A stretch of DNA of 64,000 nucleotides. Source: Rhizobium sp. SL86. GTDB lineage: Bacteria; Pseudomonadota; Alphaproteobacteria; Rhizobiales; Rhizobiaceae. Below, piece by piece: positions 38,292 through 46,974 of the stretch. How positions within the stretch are numbered: position 1 is the stretch's first letter; each line of letters starts with the position of its first letter. The stretch is from assembly GCF_026672545.1 (NCBI RefSeq), contig NZ_JAPPRJ010000001.1, positions 62,001 to 126,000 of the forward strand. Direction: 5' to 3'. The position numbers and the translations under genes were made by a program. The notes under the pieces were generated by a model. That model saw nothing but the letters and a program-made list of their open reading frames with translations, was not told the origin of the DNA and did no database searches.

Positions 38292-39566
38292 ATGTCCACC
38301 ATACGACCGCTTGTTCCCCTTCTCGTTACGGCGGGCATTCTCATCGGCGGCAACGGGCTTCAGGGCACCTATATTGCCCTTCGCGGCTCGGCAGAAGGGT
38401 TCTCGCCCTCAACCATCGGCCTGATCGGCGCCGGCTACAGCATTGGTTTTGCCGTCGGCTGTCTTTACGTCACGCGCATCCTGCGCTCGATCGGCCATAT
38501 CCGCACCTTCGCGGCGATGGCCGCGATTGCCGCCTGCTGCTGCATCCTGATGCCGCTGATCATCGCACCGGCCTTCTGGACACTGATGCGGTTCGTGATC
38601 GGCATCTGTGTCGCCAGCCTGTTTGCCGTCGTGGAAAGCTGGATCAATGCCAAGGTGACGAATGCCAACCGTGCGCGCACGCTCTCGGTCTATCGTCTCG
38701 TCGACCTTTCCTCCGTCACGGTGGCGCAGTATCTGATCCCGACCTTCGGCGTCGAGGGACCGATCGTCTTTTCTCTGATCGCGATTACCATGGCGCTGTC
38801 GCTGGTGCCGATCTCGGTCGCCGACCGTTCCAGCCCGACACCGCCCGAGGCGATCAATTACGACATCCGCGCCGTGTGGCGCATCTCGCCGCTGTCGGTG
38901 GTCGGTGTCATCGCGGTCGGCCTCAGCATGGCGGCCTTCCGCAATATCGGGCCGATCTATGCGCAGGACATCGGCATGGATGTCACCGAGATCGCCACCT
39001 TCATGAGCGCCGGCATCATCGGCGGCGTGGTGCTGCAATATCCGCTCGGCATCTTTTCCGACCGGCTGGACCGGCGCCAAGTGATCATCTGGGCGACGAT
39101 CGGCACGATCCTGACCGGCGGTTACCTGTCCTTCTTCGCCGGCACCGACGAGACGGCCAACATCATCGGCATCTTCATCTACGGCGCCTTTGCCATGCCG
39201 CTCTATTCGCTGTGTTCGGCCCACGGCAACGATTATGCCAAGCCCGGCGAACATGCGCTCGTCTCGGCGGGGCTCCTGTTCTTCTGGTCGATCGGCGCCA
39301 CGATCGGCCCGCTGCTCGCCTCGCTGCTTCTGCAGTTCATCGGGCCGCAGGTCTTCTTCGTCTACACCTCGTTCATCTTCGCGGGTTTCCTGTTCTACAC
39401 GCTGGTGCGGATGCGCACCCGCCCCGCCATCCCGCCCGCAGAACGGCCGGGCCGGTTCCGGGCTCTGCTGCGCACCTCCGCCTATTTCAACAGGCTCGCC
39501 GGTGCGCCGAGCGATGACAGGCGCGACCAGCGCCAAGACGATCCGACAAACGGCCCGCGCCGGTAG
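38292..39566 (+). CDS. MFS transporter (YcaD-like)
   Basis: A 424-residue major facilitator protein with about twelve helices. The first half contains GLIGAGYSIGFAVGCLYVTRILRSIGHIRTFA, with the conserved loop between helices 2 and 3, and VVESWINAKVTNANRARTLSVYRLVDLSSV, which is typical of the YcaD-like subgroup. The second half has LGIFSDRLDRRQVIIW. The tail after about residue 400 is polar (RLAGAPSDDRRDQRQD). The ATG at 38292 is preferred over earlier in-frame starts because it opens the first helix. Substrate unknown. Confidence 0.88.
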   Translation: MSTIRPLVPLLVTAGILIGGNGLQGTYIALRGSAEGFSPSTIGLIGAGYSIGFAVGCLYVTRILRSIGHIRTFAAMAAIAACCCILMPLIIAPAFWTLMRFVIGICVASLFAVVESWINAKVTNANRARTLSVYRLVDLSSVTVAQYLIPTFGVEGPIVFSLIAITMALSLVPISVADRSSPTPPEAINYDIRAVWRISPLSVVGVIAVGLSMAAFRNIGPIYAQDIGMDVTEIATFMSAGIIGGVVLQYPLGIFSDRLDRRQVIIWATIGTILTGGYLSFFAGTDETANIIGIFIYGAFAMPLYSLCSAHGNDYAKPGEHALVSAGLLFFWSIGATIGPLLASLLLQFIGPQVFFVYTSFIFAGFLFYTLVRMRTRPAIPPAERPGRFRALLRTSAYFNRLAGAPSDDRRDQRQDDPTNGPRR

Positions 39567-39656
39567 CAGCCTGCGGCATCATCGCAGCCTGCACCATATT
39601 GCTGATGGCGACCCTCAGGTTTAATCAGTCGTGGTCTATTGCTGGAGCGTTTCGCC

Positions 39657-41060
39657 ATGCCCGTCCTGTCCCGCCGTACCTTTCTGACCGGCAGTGCCGC
39701 GCTCGGCGCCTATGGGCTTGGCCTTGGCGCCGCGAGCCTCTATTCCACGGCGTCGGCTGCGACGCCGATCACGCTGGAGGCAAAAACGGCCAATGCCCTT
39801 CTCGATGGCCAGCACCTGACCAAGGGCGTGATGACCTACGGGCTCGAAGGCGCATCCGGCGATCCCATGCCGCCGACGCTCAGGGTGAAGCGGGGCGAAC
39901 CCTTTGCCGCAAAGCTCGTCAACCGGCTGGACGAACCGACGACGATCCACTGGCACGGGCTGCGTATCGACAACCGCATGGACGGTGTGCCCTTCCTCAC
40001 CCAGCCTTACGTCTATACCGGCGACAGCTTCGATTATGCCTTCACGCCGCCGGATGCCGGCACCTTCTGGTATCATCCGCACTGCAACACGCTGACCCAG
40101 ATGGGCCGCGGCATGACCGGGCTTTTCATCGTCGAGAACCCGGACGACCCGGTCTTCGACGCGGAGATCGACATCAACCTGCGCGACTGGCGGCTCGGCA
40201 GCGACGGACAGTTCATCGAGCAGTTCAAACCGCGCGATGCGGCAAAAAACGGCACCTTCGGCACCGTGCGGGGCGCCAATTGGCAGGTGCAGCCGGCCTT
40301 CGATGCACCGGCCGGCGGGCTGGTGCGCGTGCGGCTTGCCGCGACCGACGTGACGCGCATCTACATCCTGAAGCTCGACGGAGCCGAGGCGAAGATCGTT
40401 GCGCTCGACGGCCAGCCGCTTGGCCTCCCGCTTCCCCTCGACCAGGTGACGATCGGTCCCGGCCAGCGGCTCGATCTTATCCTCCGCATGCCGGACAGCG
40501 AGACCCAGACGGTGTCCCTCACCGATATCCGGCCGTCCACGGCCAAGGTGGTCGCGACGTTCCGGGCGACCGGTGCCTCGCTGAAGCGGGACCTGCGCGA
40601 GGTCAGGCCGCTGCCTGCCAATCCCTGGACGCCGCCGGACTTGAAAAGCGCCGAGACGATCCCGCTCATCCTCAGCGCGACGGCGGAAAACGCGGCAAAG
40701 GAAAGTTTCTGCGGCTCGCTCGGTTATTCCTTCTGGGCGATCAACAAGGTGCCATGGCCGGGCGACACGTCCGATCCGATGGCGCCGCTCGCCGAACTGA
40801 AGCGCGGGCGAAGCTACATCCTCAACCTGGAAAACCCGACGCCGCATCTGCATCCGATCCACCTGCACGGTATGAATTTCCAGGTGATCGCCTCGAATGC
40901 CAGAACGGTGGCGCCGCTGATATCCGACACCTATCTTGTCCTTCCGGACGAAAAGGTTCAGCTTGCACTGGTTGCCGACAATCCGGGGGACTGGGTGCTG
41001 CATTGCCACATCATCGAACACCAGAAGACGGGTATGACCTCCTATATCCGGGTCACTTGA
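39657..41060 (+). CDS. Multicopper oxidase, Tat-exported
   Basis: A 467-residue periplasmic oxidase. The signal MPVLSRRTFLTGSAALGAYG is a twin-arginine signal. All four copper-binding blocks are present: HWHG (His98, His100), WYHPH (His140, His142), HPIHLHG (His399, His402, His404) and HCHIIEHQKTGM (His449, Cys450, His451, His455, Met460). Met as the axial ligand suggests a bacterial CueO/SpoA-like redox type rather than a fungal laccase. I see no Met-rich CueO insert. The ATG at 39657 has GGAG nine bases upstream; ATG-like TTG at 39639 is less likely. Possible roles: Cu(I) or phenol oxidation. Confidence 0.93.
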   Translation: MPVLSRRTFLTGSAALGAYGLGLGAASLYSTASAATPITLEAKTANALLDGQHLTKGVMTYGLEGASGDPMPPTLRVKRGEPFAAKLVNRLDEPTTIHWHGLRIDNRMDGVPFLTQPYVYTGDSFDYAFTPPDAGTFWYHPHCNTLTQMGRGMTGLFIVENPDDPVFDAEIDINLRDWRLGSDGQFIEQFKPRDAAKNGTFGTVRGANWQVQPAFDAPAGGLVRVRLAATDVTRIYILKLDGAEAKIVALDGQPLGLPLPLDQVTIGPGQRLDLILRMPDSETQTVSLTDIRPSTAKVVATFRATGASLKRDLREVRPLPANPWTPPDLKSAETIPLILSATAENAAKESFCGSLGYSFWAINKVPWPGDTSDPMAPLAELKRGRSYILNLENPTPHLHPIHLHGMNFQVIASNARTVAPLISDTYLVLPDEKVQLALVADNPGDWVLHCHIIEHQKTGMTSYIRVT

Positions 41061-41091
41061 CACCCTGCCGCCAGCCGGAGCGGCGGCCATT

Positions 41092-42024
41092 GTGACGACG
41101 ATGACCGCCACCTTGCGCATCCTGGAGCCGGCGCCCGGCATCTTTGCCTATTACGACGGACGTATTGCCGGGAAACGCCTGCACGCGCCCGAGCGCAACT
41201 GGCTGGACGACGGCGCCTATTCGCTCGGCATTGCGAGCTATGCCATCGTCTCCGGGCGCCAGGCGCTGGTCTATGACACGCATATCAGCCTCGACCACGC
41301 CCGGTTCATCCGGGAGCATCTCGCCTCGCTCGGGGTGCGCGACATCGAGGTGGTGCTCAGCCACTGGCATACCGATCATATCGCCGGCAATGCCGTCTTT
41401 TCCGATTGCATGATCATCGCCAACCCGCAGACGGCGCTTGCCCTGGTGGAAAATGACCGGCTTCTGGGCGAGAAGACCCCGCCGATCCGACCGGTCGTTC
41501 TGCCGAATCGGCTGTTCGACGGGCGACTCTCGATTGCCTATGGCACGCGGCGCATCGAGCTTTTGCAGTTCAACATCCACAGCGCCGACGGAACGGTCGT
41601 CTGGCTGCCCGGCGAGGGTCTGCTGCTGGCGGGCGATACGCTGGAAGATACCGTCACCTATGTCTCCGAGCCGGACAACATCGCCCAGCACATCCGCGAA
41701 CTCGGCCGGCTCTCCGAACTGCCGATCCGGCGCATCCTGCCCAACCATGGCGATGAAGGCCGGATTTCCGGCGGAGGATATGATGTCGGCCTGATCGAGG
41801 CCAACCGCCGGTATCTCCACCGGCTCGGCAGACGCATCGATGATCCGGATCTGACGGACGTATCCCTGGAGACCTTCCTGTGGGAGGAACTCGCGGAGGG
41901 CTGGATCTCCTATTTCGAACCTTATGAGCGCGTCCACCAGGACAACATCGCAGCCATCCGTGCGCAGAAAGCACGACACGGCGCCGGCGGCAATAAATCG
42001 GAGAATAACCGTCCGAACGGCTGA
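41092..42024 (+). CDS. MBL-fold metallo-hydrolase
   Basis: A 310-residue protein with the metal motif HWHTDH (His91, His93, Asp95, His96) and later GDTLED and a C-terminal His in LPNHGDE, the beta-lactamase-superfamily ligands. The nearest cousins are hydrolases of the glyoxalase II/quorum-lactonase-like sort; the substrate is unknown. The start is GTG at 41092 (GGAG 11 bases upstream) or ATG at 41101. It begins 31 bases after the multicopper oxidase, so the two may be co-transcribed, though a functional tie is not obvious. Confidence 0.88.
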   Translation: MTTMTATLRILEPAPGIFAYYDGRIAGKRLHAPERNWLDDGAYSLGIASYAIVSGRQALVYDTHISLDHARFIREHLASLGVRDIEVVLSHWHTDHIAGNAVFSDCMIIANPQTALALVENDRLLGEKTPPIRPVVLPNRLFDGRLSIAYGTRRIELLQFNIHSADGTVVWLPGEGLLLAGDTLEDTVTYVSEPDNIAQHIRELGRLSELPIRRILPNHGDEGRISGGGYDVGLIEANRRYLHRLGRRIDDPDLTDVSLETFLWEELAEGWISYFEPYERVHQDNIAAIRAQKARHGAGGNKSENNRPNG

Positions 42025-42100
42025 TCGGCGCAGCGTTTGTGTTGACATCCGAAGTTGAAAGGGAAAGGAAGGTTGAACGACCTTTTTAGCCGAACGACCG

Positions 42101-43252
42101 ATGTTGATCATTGAAACCACTGCCGCTCTCGCGGATGCCTGTGCCAAGCTCGCCCAATCCGACTTCGTGACCGTCGATACCGAATTCCTTCGGGAGACGA
42201 CCTTCTGGCCGGAACTCTGCCTCATCCAGATGGCGAGCCCGGATCTGGAGGTGATTGTCGACCCCATGGCCAAGGGGCTGGATCTGCAACCCTTCTTCGC
42301 GCTGATGGCGGACACGTCCGTGCTGAAGGTGTTCCATGCGGCCCGCCAGGATCTCGAAATCATCTACCATCTCGGCAAGCTGATCCCGCACCCGATCTTC
42401 GACACGCAGGTGGCCGCCATGGTCTGCGGTTTCGGTGATTCGATCTCTTACGACCAGCTGGTACAGCGCACGAAGAACGTGCAGATCGACAAGTCCTCGC
42501 GCTTCACCGACTGGAGCCGCCGGCCGCTGTCGGAAAAGCAGCTGGATTATGCCATGGCCGACGTCACGCATCTGCGCGACGTGTATCTCAGCCTCAAGGA
42601 CAAGCTGGAAAGCGAGGGCCGCACCACCTGGGTTGCCGAGGAAATGGCGATCCTGGAAAGCCCGGAAACCTATGACATGCATCCGGACGATGCCTGGCTC
42701 AGGTTGAAATCGCGCCTGCGCAAGCCGCAGGAACTGGCGGTGCTGAAATTCGTTGCCGCCTGGCGCGAACGGGAAGCGCGCAGCCGCAATGTGCCGCGCT
42801 CGCGCGTGCTGAAGGACGACGCGATCTTCGAGATCGCCCAGCAGCAGCCGAAGGATTCCGAAGCGCTCGGGCGTCTGCGCACCATTCCGAAGGGCTGGGA
42901 GCGTTCCTCGTCTGCCTCGGCGATCCTCGAAACGGTCAATGCCGCGCTGGCCCTGCCGAAGACCGAGATGCCGCATGCGCCAAAACATGTGCACACGCCG
43001 GAAGGCGCACAATCCGCCGTCGAGCTCCTGAAGGTGCTGCTGCGGCTGATCTCGGAAAAGCACGGTGTTGCCGCCAAGGTGATCGCCAACAGCGACGATC
43101 TCGACAAGATCGCCGTCGAGGGCGAAGCAGCCGAGGTGCCGGCGCTGTCCGGCTGGCGGCGCGATCTGTTCGGCGAACCGGCCCTGAAGCTGATCTCGGG
43201 TGCCGTAGCGCTGCGGTTCATCGACAAGAAAGTGGAGACGGTGGAGCTGTGA
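42101..43252 (+). CDS. rnd: Ribonuclease D
   Basis: A 3'-5' exonuclease that trims tRNA 3' ends. The DEDDy active site is visible: Asp26 and Glu28 in VDTEFLRE, Asp84 in FHAARQDLEIIYH, and Tyr150/Asp154 in LDYAMADVTHL. An HRDC domain follows near residues 205-290 (RKPQELAVLKFVAAWRE). Total length 383 residues is normal. Its end overlaps the DUF2891 gene by 4 bases (GTGA), so those two are coupled. Confidence 0.95.
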   Translation: MLIIETTAALADACAKLAQSDFVTVDTEFLRETTFWPELCLIQMASPDLEVIVDPMAKGLDLQPFFALMADTSVLKVFHAARQDLEIIYHLGKLIPHPIFDTQVAAMVCGFGDSISYDQLVQRTKNVQIDKSSRFTDWSRRPLSEKQLDYAMADVTHLRDVYLSLKDKLESEGRTTWVAEEMAILESPETYDMHPDDAWLRLKSRLRKPQELAVLKFVAAWREREARSRNVPRSRVLKDDAIFEIAQQQPKDSEALGRLRTIPKGWERSSSASAILETVNAALALPKTEMPHAPKHVHTPEGAQSAVELLKVLLRLISEKHGVAAKVIANSDDLDKIAVEGEAAEVPALSGWRRDLFGEPALKLISGAVALRFIDKKVETVEL

Positions 43253-44250
43253 GCTTCAGCCCCGCCCTTGCCGACCAGTTCGCGAGCATCGCGCTTGGCC
43301 ATGTCACCCGCGAATATCCGAACCATCTCGCGCATGGATTTGCCGGCCCGGACGATCTCGGTACGCCGCGACAGCTGCATCCGATCTTCTACGGAAGCTT
43401 CGACTGGCATTCCTGCGTGCACGGTTACTGGCTTCTCGCCCGCATCCTGAGACGCTATCCGCAAGGACAGCACGCCGCGGCGATCCGCGCCCTCTTTGAC
43501 GCTCAACTGACCGCCGAAACCGTTGCCGGCGAATGCGCCTATTTTGCAAGGCCGCTCGCGCGCGGTTACGAGCGCCCTTATGGCTGGGCCTGGCTGCTGA
43601 AGCTTGCCGCCGAACTGCACGGCCTGGAGGACGGCCGTTTTGCAAAGATGCTGCAGCCGCTGACCGAGGTGATTGCCAAGCGCTTCCGCCAGTTCCTGCC
43701 GATCGCCACCTATCCGGTCCGGGTCGGCACACATTTCAACACGGCCTTCGCGCTGCGGCTTGCCGCCGATTATGCCGAGACCGTTGGTGATTCGGCCCTG
43801 ATGGCGCTTTTGCGCGACACCGCACTTCGCTGGTACGGCGAGGACCGCGATTGCCCCGCATGGGGCGAACCGTCCGGCGACGAATTCCTGTCTCCGGCGC
43901 TGATCGAGGCGGAGTGCCTGCACCGCCTGCTGACGGCCGAAGATTTCGACGCGTGGTTTCGTCGTTTCCTGCCGCACCTTGCGGATGGGCAGCCGGCGAC
44001 GCTCTTTGTGCCCGCCACCGTCTCCGACCGCTCCGACGGCAAGATCGCCCATCTGGACGGCCTGAACCTCAGCCGCGCCTGGTGTTTTGCCGCGCTGGCC
44101 CAATCGCTTGCCGCCGACGATCCGCGTAGAGCGCGACTTGACGCCGCAGCCGACGCGCATCTGACGGTCGCCCTGCCGCATGTGGCGGGCGATTACATGG
44201 GCGAACACTGGCTGGCGAGCTTCGCGGCCCTTGCGCTCGATGGCGCCTGA
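43249..44250 (+). CDS. DUF2891 family protein
   Basis: A 333-residue protein with an alpha/alpha barrel look (repeated helices with conserved acidic and aromatic residues). Conserved blocks: PIFYGSFDWHSCVHGYWLLARILRR near residues 40-65, YERPYGWAWLLKLAAELH near 106-125, and GEPSGDEFLSPALIEAECLHRLL near 205-230. The DWHSCVHG stretch suggests a catalytic or sugar-binding role but none is proven. The start is GTG within the rnd stop. The function is unknown. Confidence 0.86.
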   Translation: MSFSPALADQFASIALGHVTREYPNHLAHGFAGPDDLGTPRQLHPIFYGSFDWHSCVHGYWLLARILRRYPQGQHAAAIRALFDAQLTAETVAGECAYFARPLARGYERPYGWAWLLKLAAELHGLEDGRFAKMLQPLTEVIAKRFRQFLPIATYPVRVGTHFNTAFALRLAADYAETVGDSALMALLRDTALRWYGEDRDCPAWGEPSGDEFLSPALIEAECLHRLLTAEDFDAWFRRFLPHLADGQPATLFVPATVSDRSDGKIAHLDGLNLSRAWCFAALAQSLAADDPRRARLDAAADAHLTVALPHVAGDYMGEHWLASFAALALDGA

Positions 44251-44351
44251 ACCGATCCGGATCCTCTTGCACTGCGGCAAAGAGATCGTATGTTTGCGTG
44301 ACGTTGCGAATGCTCTTCATTCGCAGTGCGGGGAGCCCTAAGCGGAAGATC

Positions 44352-45431
44352 ATGGCCCTGACACCGAGGATTGCTCTCCGGAGCCGGCCCGTCTATTCCG
44401 GCCTACGCTGGACGCTGCTGACCTGCTTCATCGCCTTCACCGGCGTTCTTTATATGATCGTCTTCGAGGTGCATGGCGCCTTCTACATCGGCTCCATCTA
44501 TGCACTTGCCTGCAGCCTGCCGCTGATCCTGTTCGAGAGCGGCAAGCTGATGCCGACCCTTCTGGAGCGGGTCCGGCGGTTCTCGACGCCTGCCTATTTT
44601 CTGACGAGCCTCGTCATCTACTTCGTGCTCTCCGGTCTCGGTTTTGCCGCGGCGGGGGTCTTCATCAAGCTCGGCGGGCTCGCCGATGCCGGATGGAAGG
44701 AACTGCTCCTCCTTCGCCTGCCGGCCTTCCTTTATACGCTCGCCTTTTTCCTCGTTGGCATCACCGTCATTCGCATCCGGCAACTGCTGGGGCGGCGCGC
44801 CTTCCTCAGTCTGCTCACCGGGCGCTATCGCAATCCGATCGAGGAGGAGCGGGTTTTCCTGTTCATGGATGTGGTCGGCTCAACAGCCTATGCGCGCCAG
44901 CACGGCGACCTGCGTGCCCAGGAATTCCTCGGCGAGGTCTTTGCCAGCCTCGCGCCACACGTCAGGCGTCATAACGGCGAGATCGATGATTATGTCGGGG
45001 ACTGCGTCATCGTCACCTGGCAGATGAAGGATGGAATCGAGAAGGCGCGCTGCATCCGTTGCCTCTACGATATCCTGGACGATATCGAACGGGACCGCGA
45101 CTGGTGGAACAAACATTTCGGCATCGTGCCGCAGCTTTCGGCAGCCCTGCACGGCGGACCGATCGTGACCGCCGAGATCGGCGTCTTCCACCACAAGATC
45201 ACCTATTTCGGTGATGTGGTGAACACCACCGCCCGCATCGAGGCGCTGTGCAAGAGCCTGAAACAGCCGCATCTGATCTCGCAGGATCTGTTTTCCCGCC
45301 TGACCTTGCCGAAGGATATTCACGCCGAACCGCAGGGAGCGCATGCGGTCAAGGGCCGCGACGAGCCGCTGAGCGTGCTTGCGCTGCGGCGGACCCGTGC
45401 GGCGGCGCCCGTCATGCCCCGCGCCTCCTGA
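44352..45431 (+). CDS. Membrane-anchored class III adenylate/guanylate cyclase
   Basis: A 359-residue protein. Four membrane helices lie at about 20-38, 45-62, 84-104 and 126-142, followed by a cyclase homology domain. Metal aspartates are Asp173 in FMDVVGSTAY and Asp217 in IDDYVGDCV; the transition-state pair is Asn291/Arg295 in FGDVVNTTARIEAL. So the catalytic set appears complete. No receiver, CBS or GAF sensor is seen, so the helices are the likely sensory part. The ATG at 44352 has GGAAG six bases upstream. Convergent with ppx. It makes a cyclic nucleotide second messenger. Confidence 0.9.
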   Translation: MALTPRIALRSRPVYSGLRWTLLTCFIAFTGVLYMIVFEVHGAFYIGSIYALACSLPLILFESGKLMPTLLERVRRFSTPAYFLTSLVIYFVLSGLGFAAAGVFIKLGGLADAGWKELLLLRLPAFLYTLAFFLVGITVIRIRQLLGRRAFLSLLTGRYRNPIEEERVFLFMDVVGSTAYARQHGDLRAQEFLGEVFASLAPHVRRHNGEIDDYVGDCVIVTWQMKDGIEKARCIRCLYDILDDIERDRDWWNKHFGIVPQLSAALHGGPIVTAEIGVFHHKITYFGDVVNTTARIEALCKSLKQPHLISQDLFSRLTLPKDIHAEPQGAHAVKGRDEPLSVLALRRTRAAAPVMPRAS

Positions 45432-45447
45432 CGGCGCGGCGCTTCTC

Positions 45448-46968
45448 TTATTCGAAAACGAAGGCCAGCCGCCTGCCAGTCAGTTTCGACAGCTGCTGCA
45501 GACGCCCATCGAGCCGCTCACCGGAGAAATCCGCATAGTCGTGCGGCACGACGAGATCCAGATCGAGATCCGGATTGTTCGACGGACGGAAATAGAGGTG
45601 GTTCACCACGCCCGGCATGGAGGCGGAGAACAGGTAGACGACCCGCAGCAATCCGCCGAGCAGCTTGGCGAGCGACAACAACCGCGGCGTGGCGATCTGC
45701 GACAACGGGCCGGTCGCGCCATCGTCATGCAGACCCTCGAAGCGGTAATAATTGGCGAGCGCCAGATAGGCGCGACCCGGATGGGTGATGCCGACCAGCG
45801 ATGAATGCGCGATCAGGTTCAATGCCTGCAGGCCGCGGTAATCGGGATGGGCACGCCAGCTGATATCGGCCAGCAGACAGGCCGCGCGACGATAGCGGTT
45901 TTCTTCCTCGGTTTCGTCGATGCCGAACATCGGCACCATGCGGCCGGTCCATTCCGCGAGTTCGCGTGCATGTTCCGGCGAACGCGCCCGCAGGATCGCC
46001 AGCTGGTCTGCCGCCAGAAGCAGCGGGTCCTTCTGCTGCTCCTCCGGCGAAAGCTGGGAATGCAGATAACCTTCGCGCACGCCCTGGGCGGAAAACACCA
46101 CGCGCGCCGGCTTCATGACGGAAAGCACTTCCTGCATGGCGACCGCGCCAAACGGCAGCAGCGCCCGGCGGTTTTTGGAGACCGACTGCCAGGCCGGGTC
46201 CTTGGAGTCCTTTGAGAGAACCACCTGATCGAGGAAGTTCAGCATCTCGTTCAGCTGGAGTTCGTAACCCTGCATCATGTGCAGCGGATACTGGGTAATC
46301 TCCATGTGCAGCTTGGCGATGTTGCGCCAGGTGCCGCCGACGGCATAGAAGGTGCGCCCTGCCCCCTTTTCGAGGAAGCTGACGTTCTTCACCTGCGTGC
46401 GTGCAAAGGCGCGGGCCTTCTGCAGCGAATTGCCCGAGATTTCCGACAGGCGCAGGCCACCGAGCGGCAACGTGATGCCCTTGCCGAAATCGTGCCCCTT
46501 GATGTCGATGAGTTCGAGGGACCCGCCGCCGAGATCACCGGCAATGCCATCCACTTCGGCAAAACCGCTGATGACACCGAGCGCCGAATAATAGGCTTCC
46601 TGTTCGCCGGAGAGAACCTGCACCGGCTGGCCGAGGATTTCCTCCGCCGCCTCGATGAAAGCGGGACCGTTGGAGGCCTCGCGGGCGGCTGCGGTTGCGA
46701 GAACGAAGATGCGTGTCGCGCGGGCCTGGTCGGACAGTGCCCGGAAGCGACGCAGCGCGCTCAAGGCACGATTGACCGCCTCCTCGTCCATACGTCCGCT
46801 TGAGCCCAGGCCCTTGCCCAGGCCACACAGGACCTTTTCGTTGAACAGGATTGTCGGCGAGCGGGACAGATCCTCGTAGATCACCACGCGAACGGAGTTC
46901 GAACCGATGTCCACTACGGAAACAGGAGCGCTTCCGGGGAGACGCCCCTGAGCTTCAGATCGTACCAT
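45448..46968 (-). CDS. ppx: Exopolyphosphatase (Ppx/GppA family)
   Basis: Cleaves terminal phosphates from polyphosphate, or hydrolyses pppGpp. The 506-residue protein has the actin-like fold with VSVVDIGSNSVRVVIYE near residues 17-33 (phosphate loop 1) and GDLGGGSLELIDI near 143-156. The C-terminal helical region is normal in length. It begins 6 bases after the ppk stop, so ppk and ppx form an operon that makes and removes the polymer. Confidence 0.94.
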   Translation of the reverse strand: MVRSEAQGRLPGSAPVSVVDIGSNSVRVVIYEDLSRSPTILFNEKVLCGLGKGLGSSGRMDEEAVNRALSALRRFRALSDQARATRIFVLATAAAREASNGPAFIEAAEEILGQPVQVLSGEQEAYYSALGVISGFAEVDGIAGDLGGGSLELIDIKGHDFGKGITLPLGGLRLSEISGNSLQKARAFARTQVKNVSFLEKGAGRTFYAVGGTWRNIAKLHMEITQYPLHMMQGYELQLNEMLNFLDQVVLSKDSKDPAWQSVSKNRRALLPFGAVAMQEVLSVMKPARVVFSAQGVREGYLHSQLSPEEQQKDPLLLAADQLAILRARSPEHARELAEWTGRMVPMFGIDETEEENRYRRAACLLADISWRAHPDYRGLQALNLIAHSSLVGITHPGRAYLALANYYRFEGLHDDGATGPLSQIATPRLLSLAKLLGGLLRVVYLFSASMPGVVNHLYFRPSNNPDLDLDLVVPHDYADFSGERLDGRLQQLSKLTGRRLAFVFE

Positions 46969-46974
46969 GCATCA

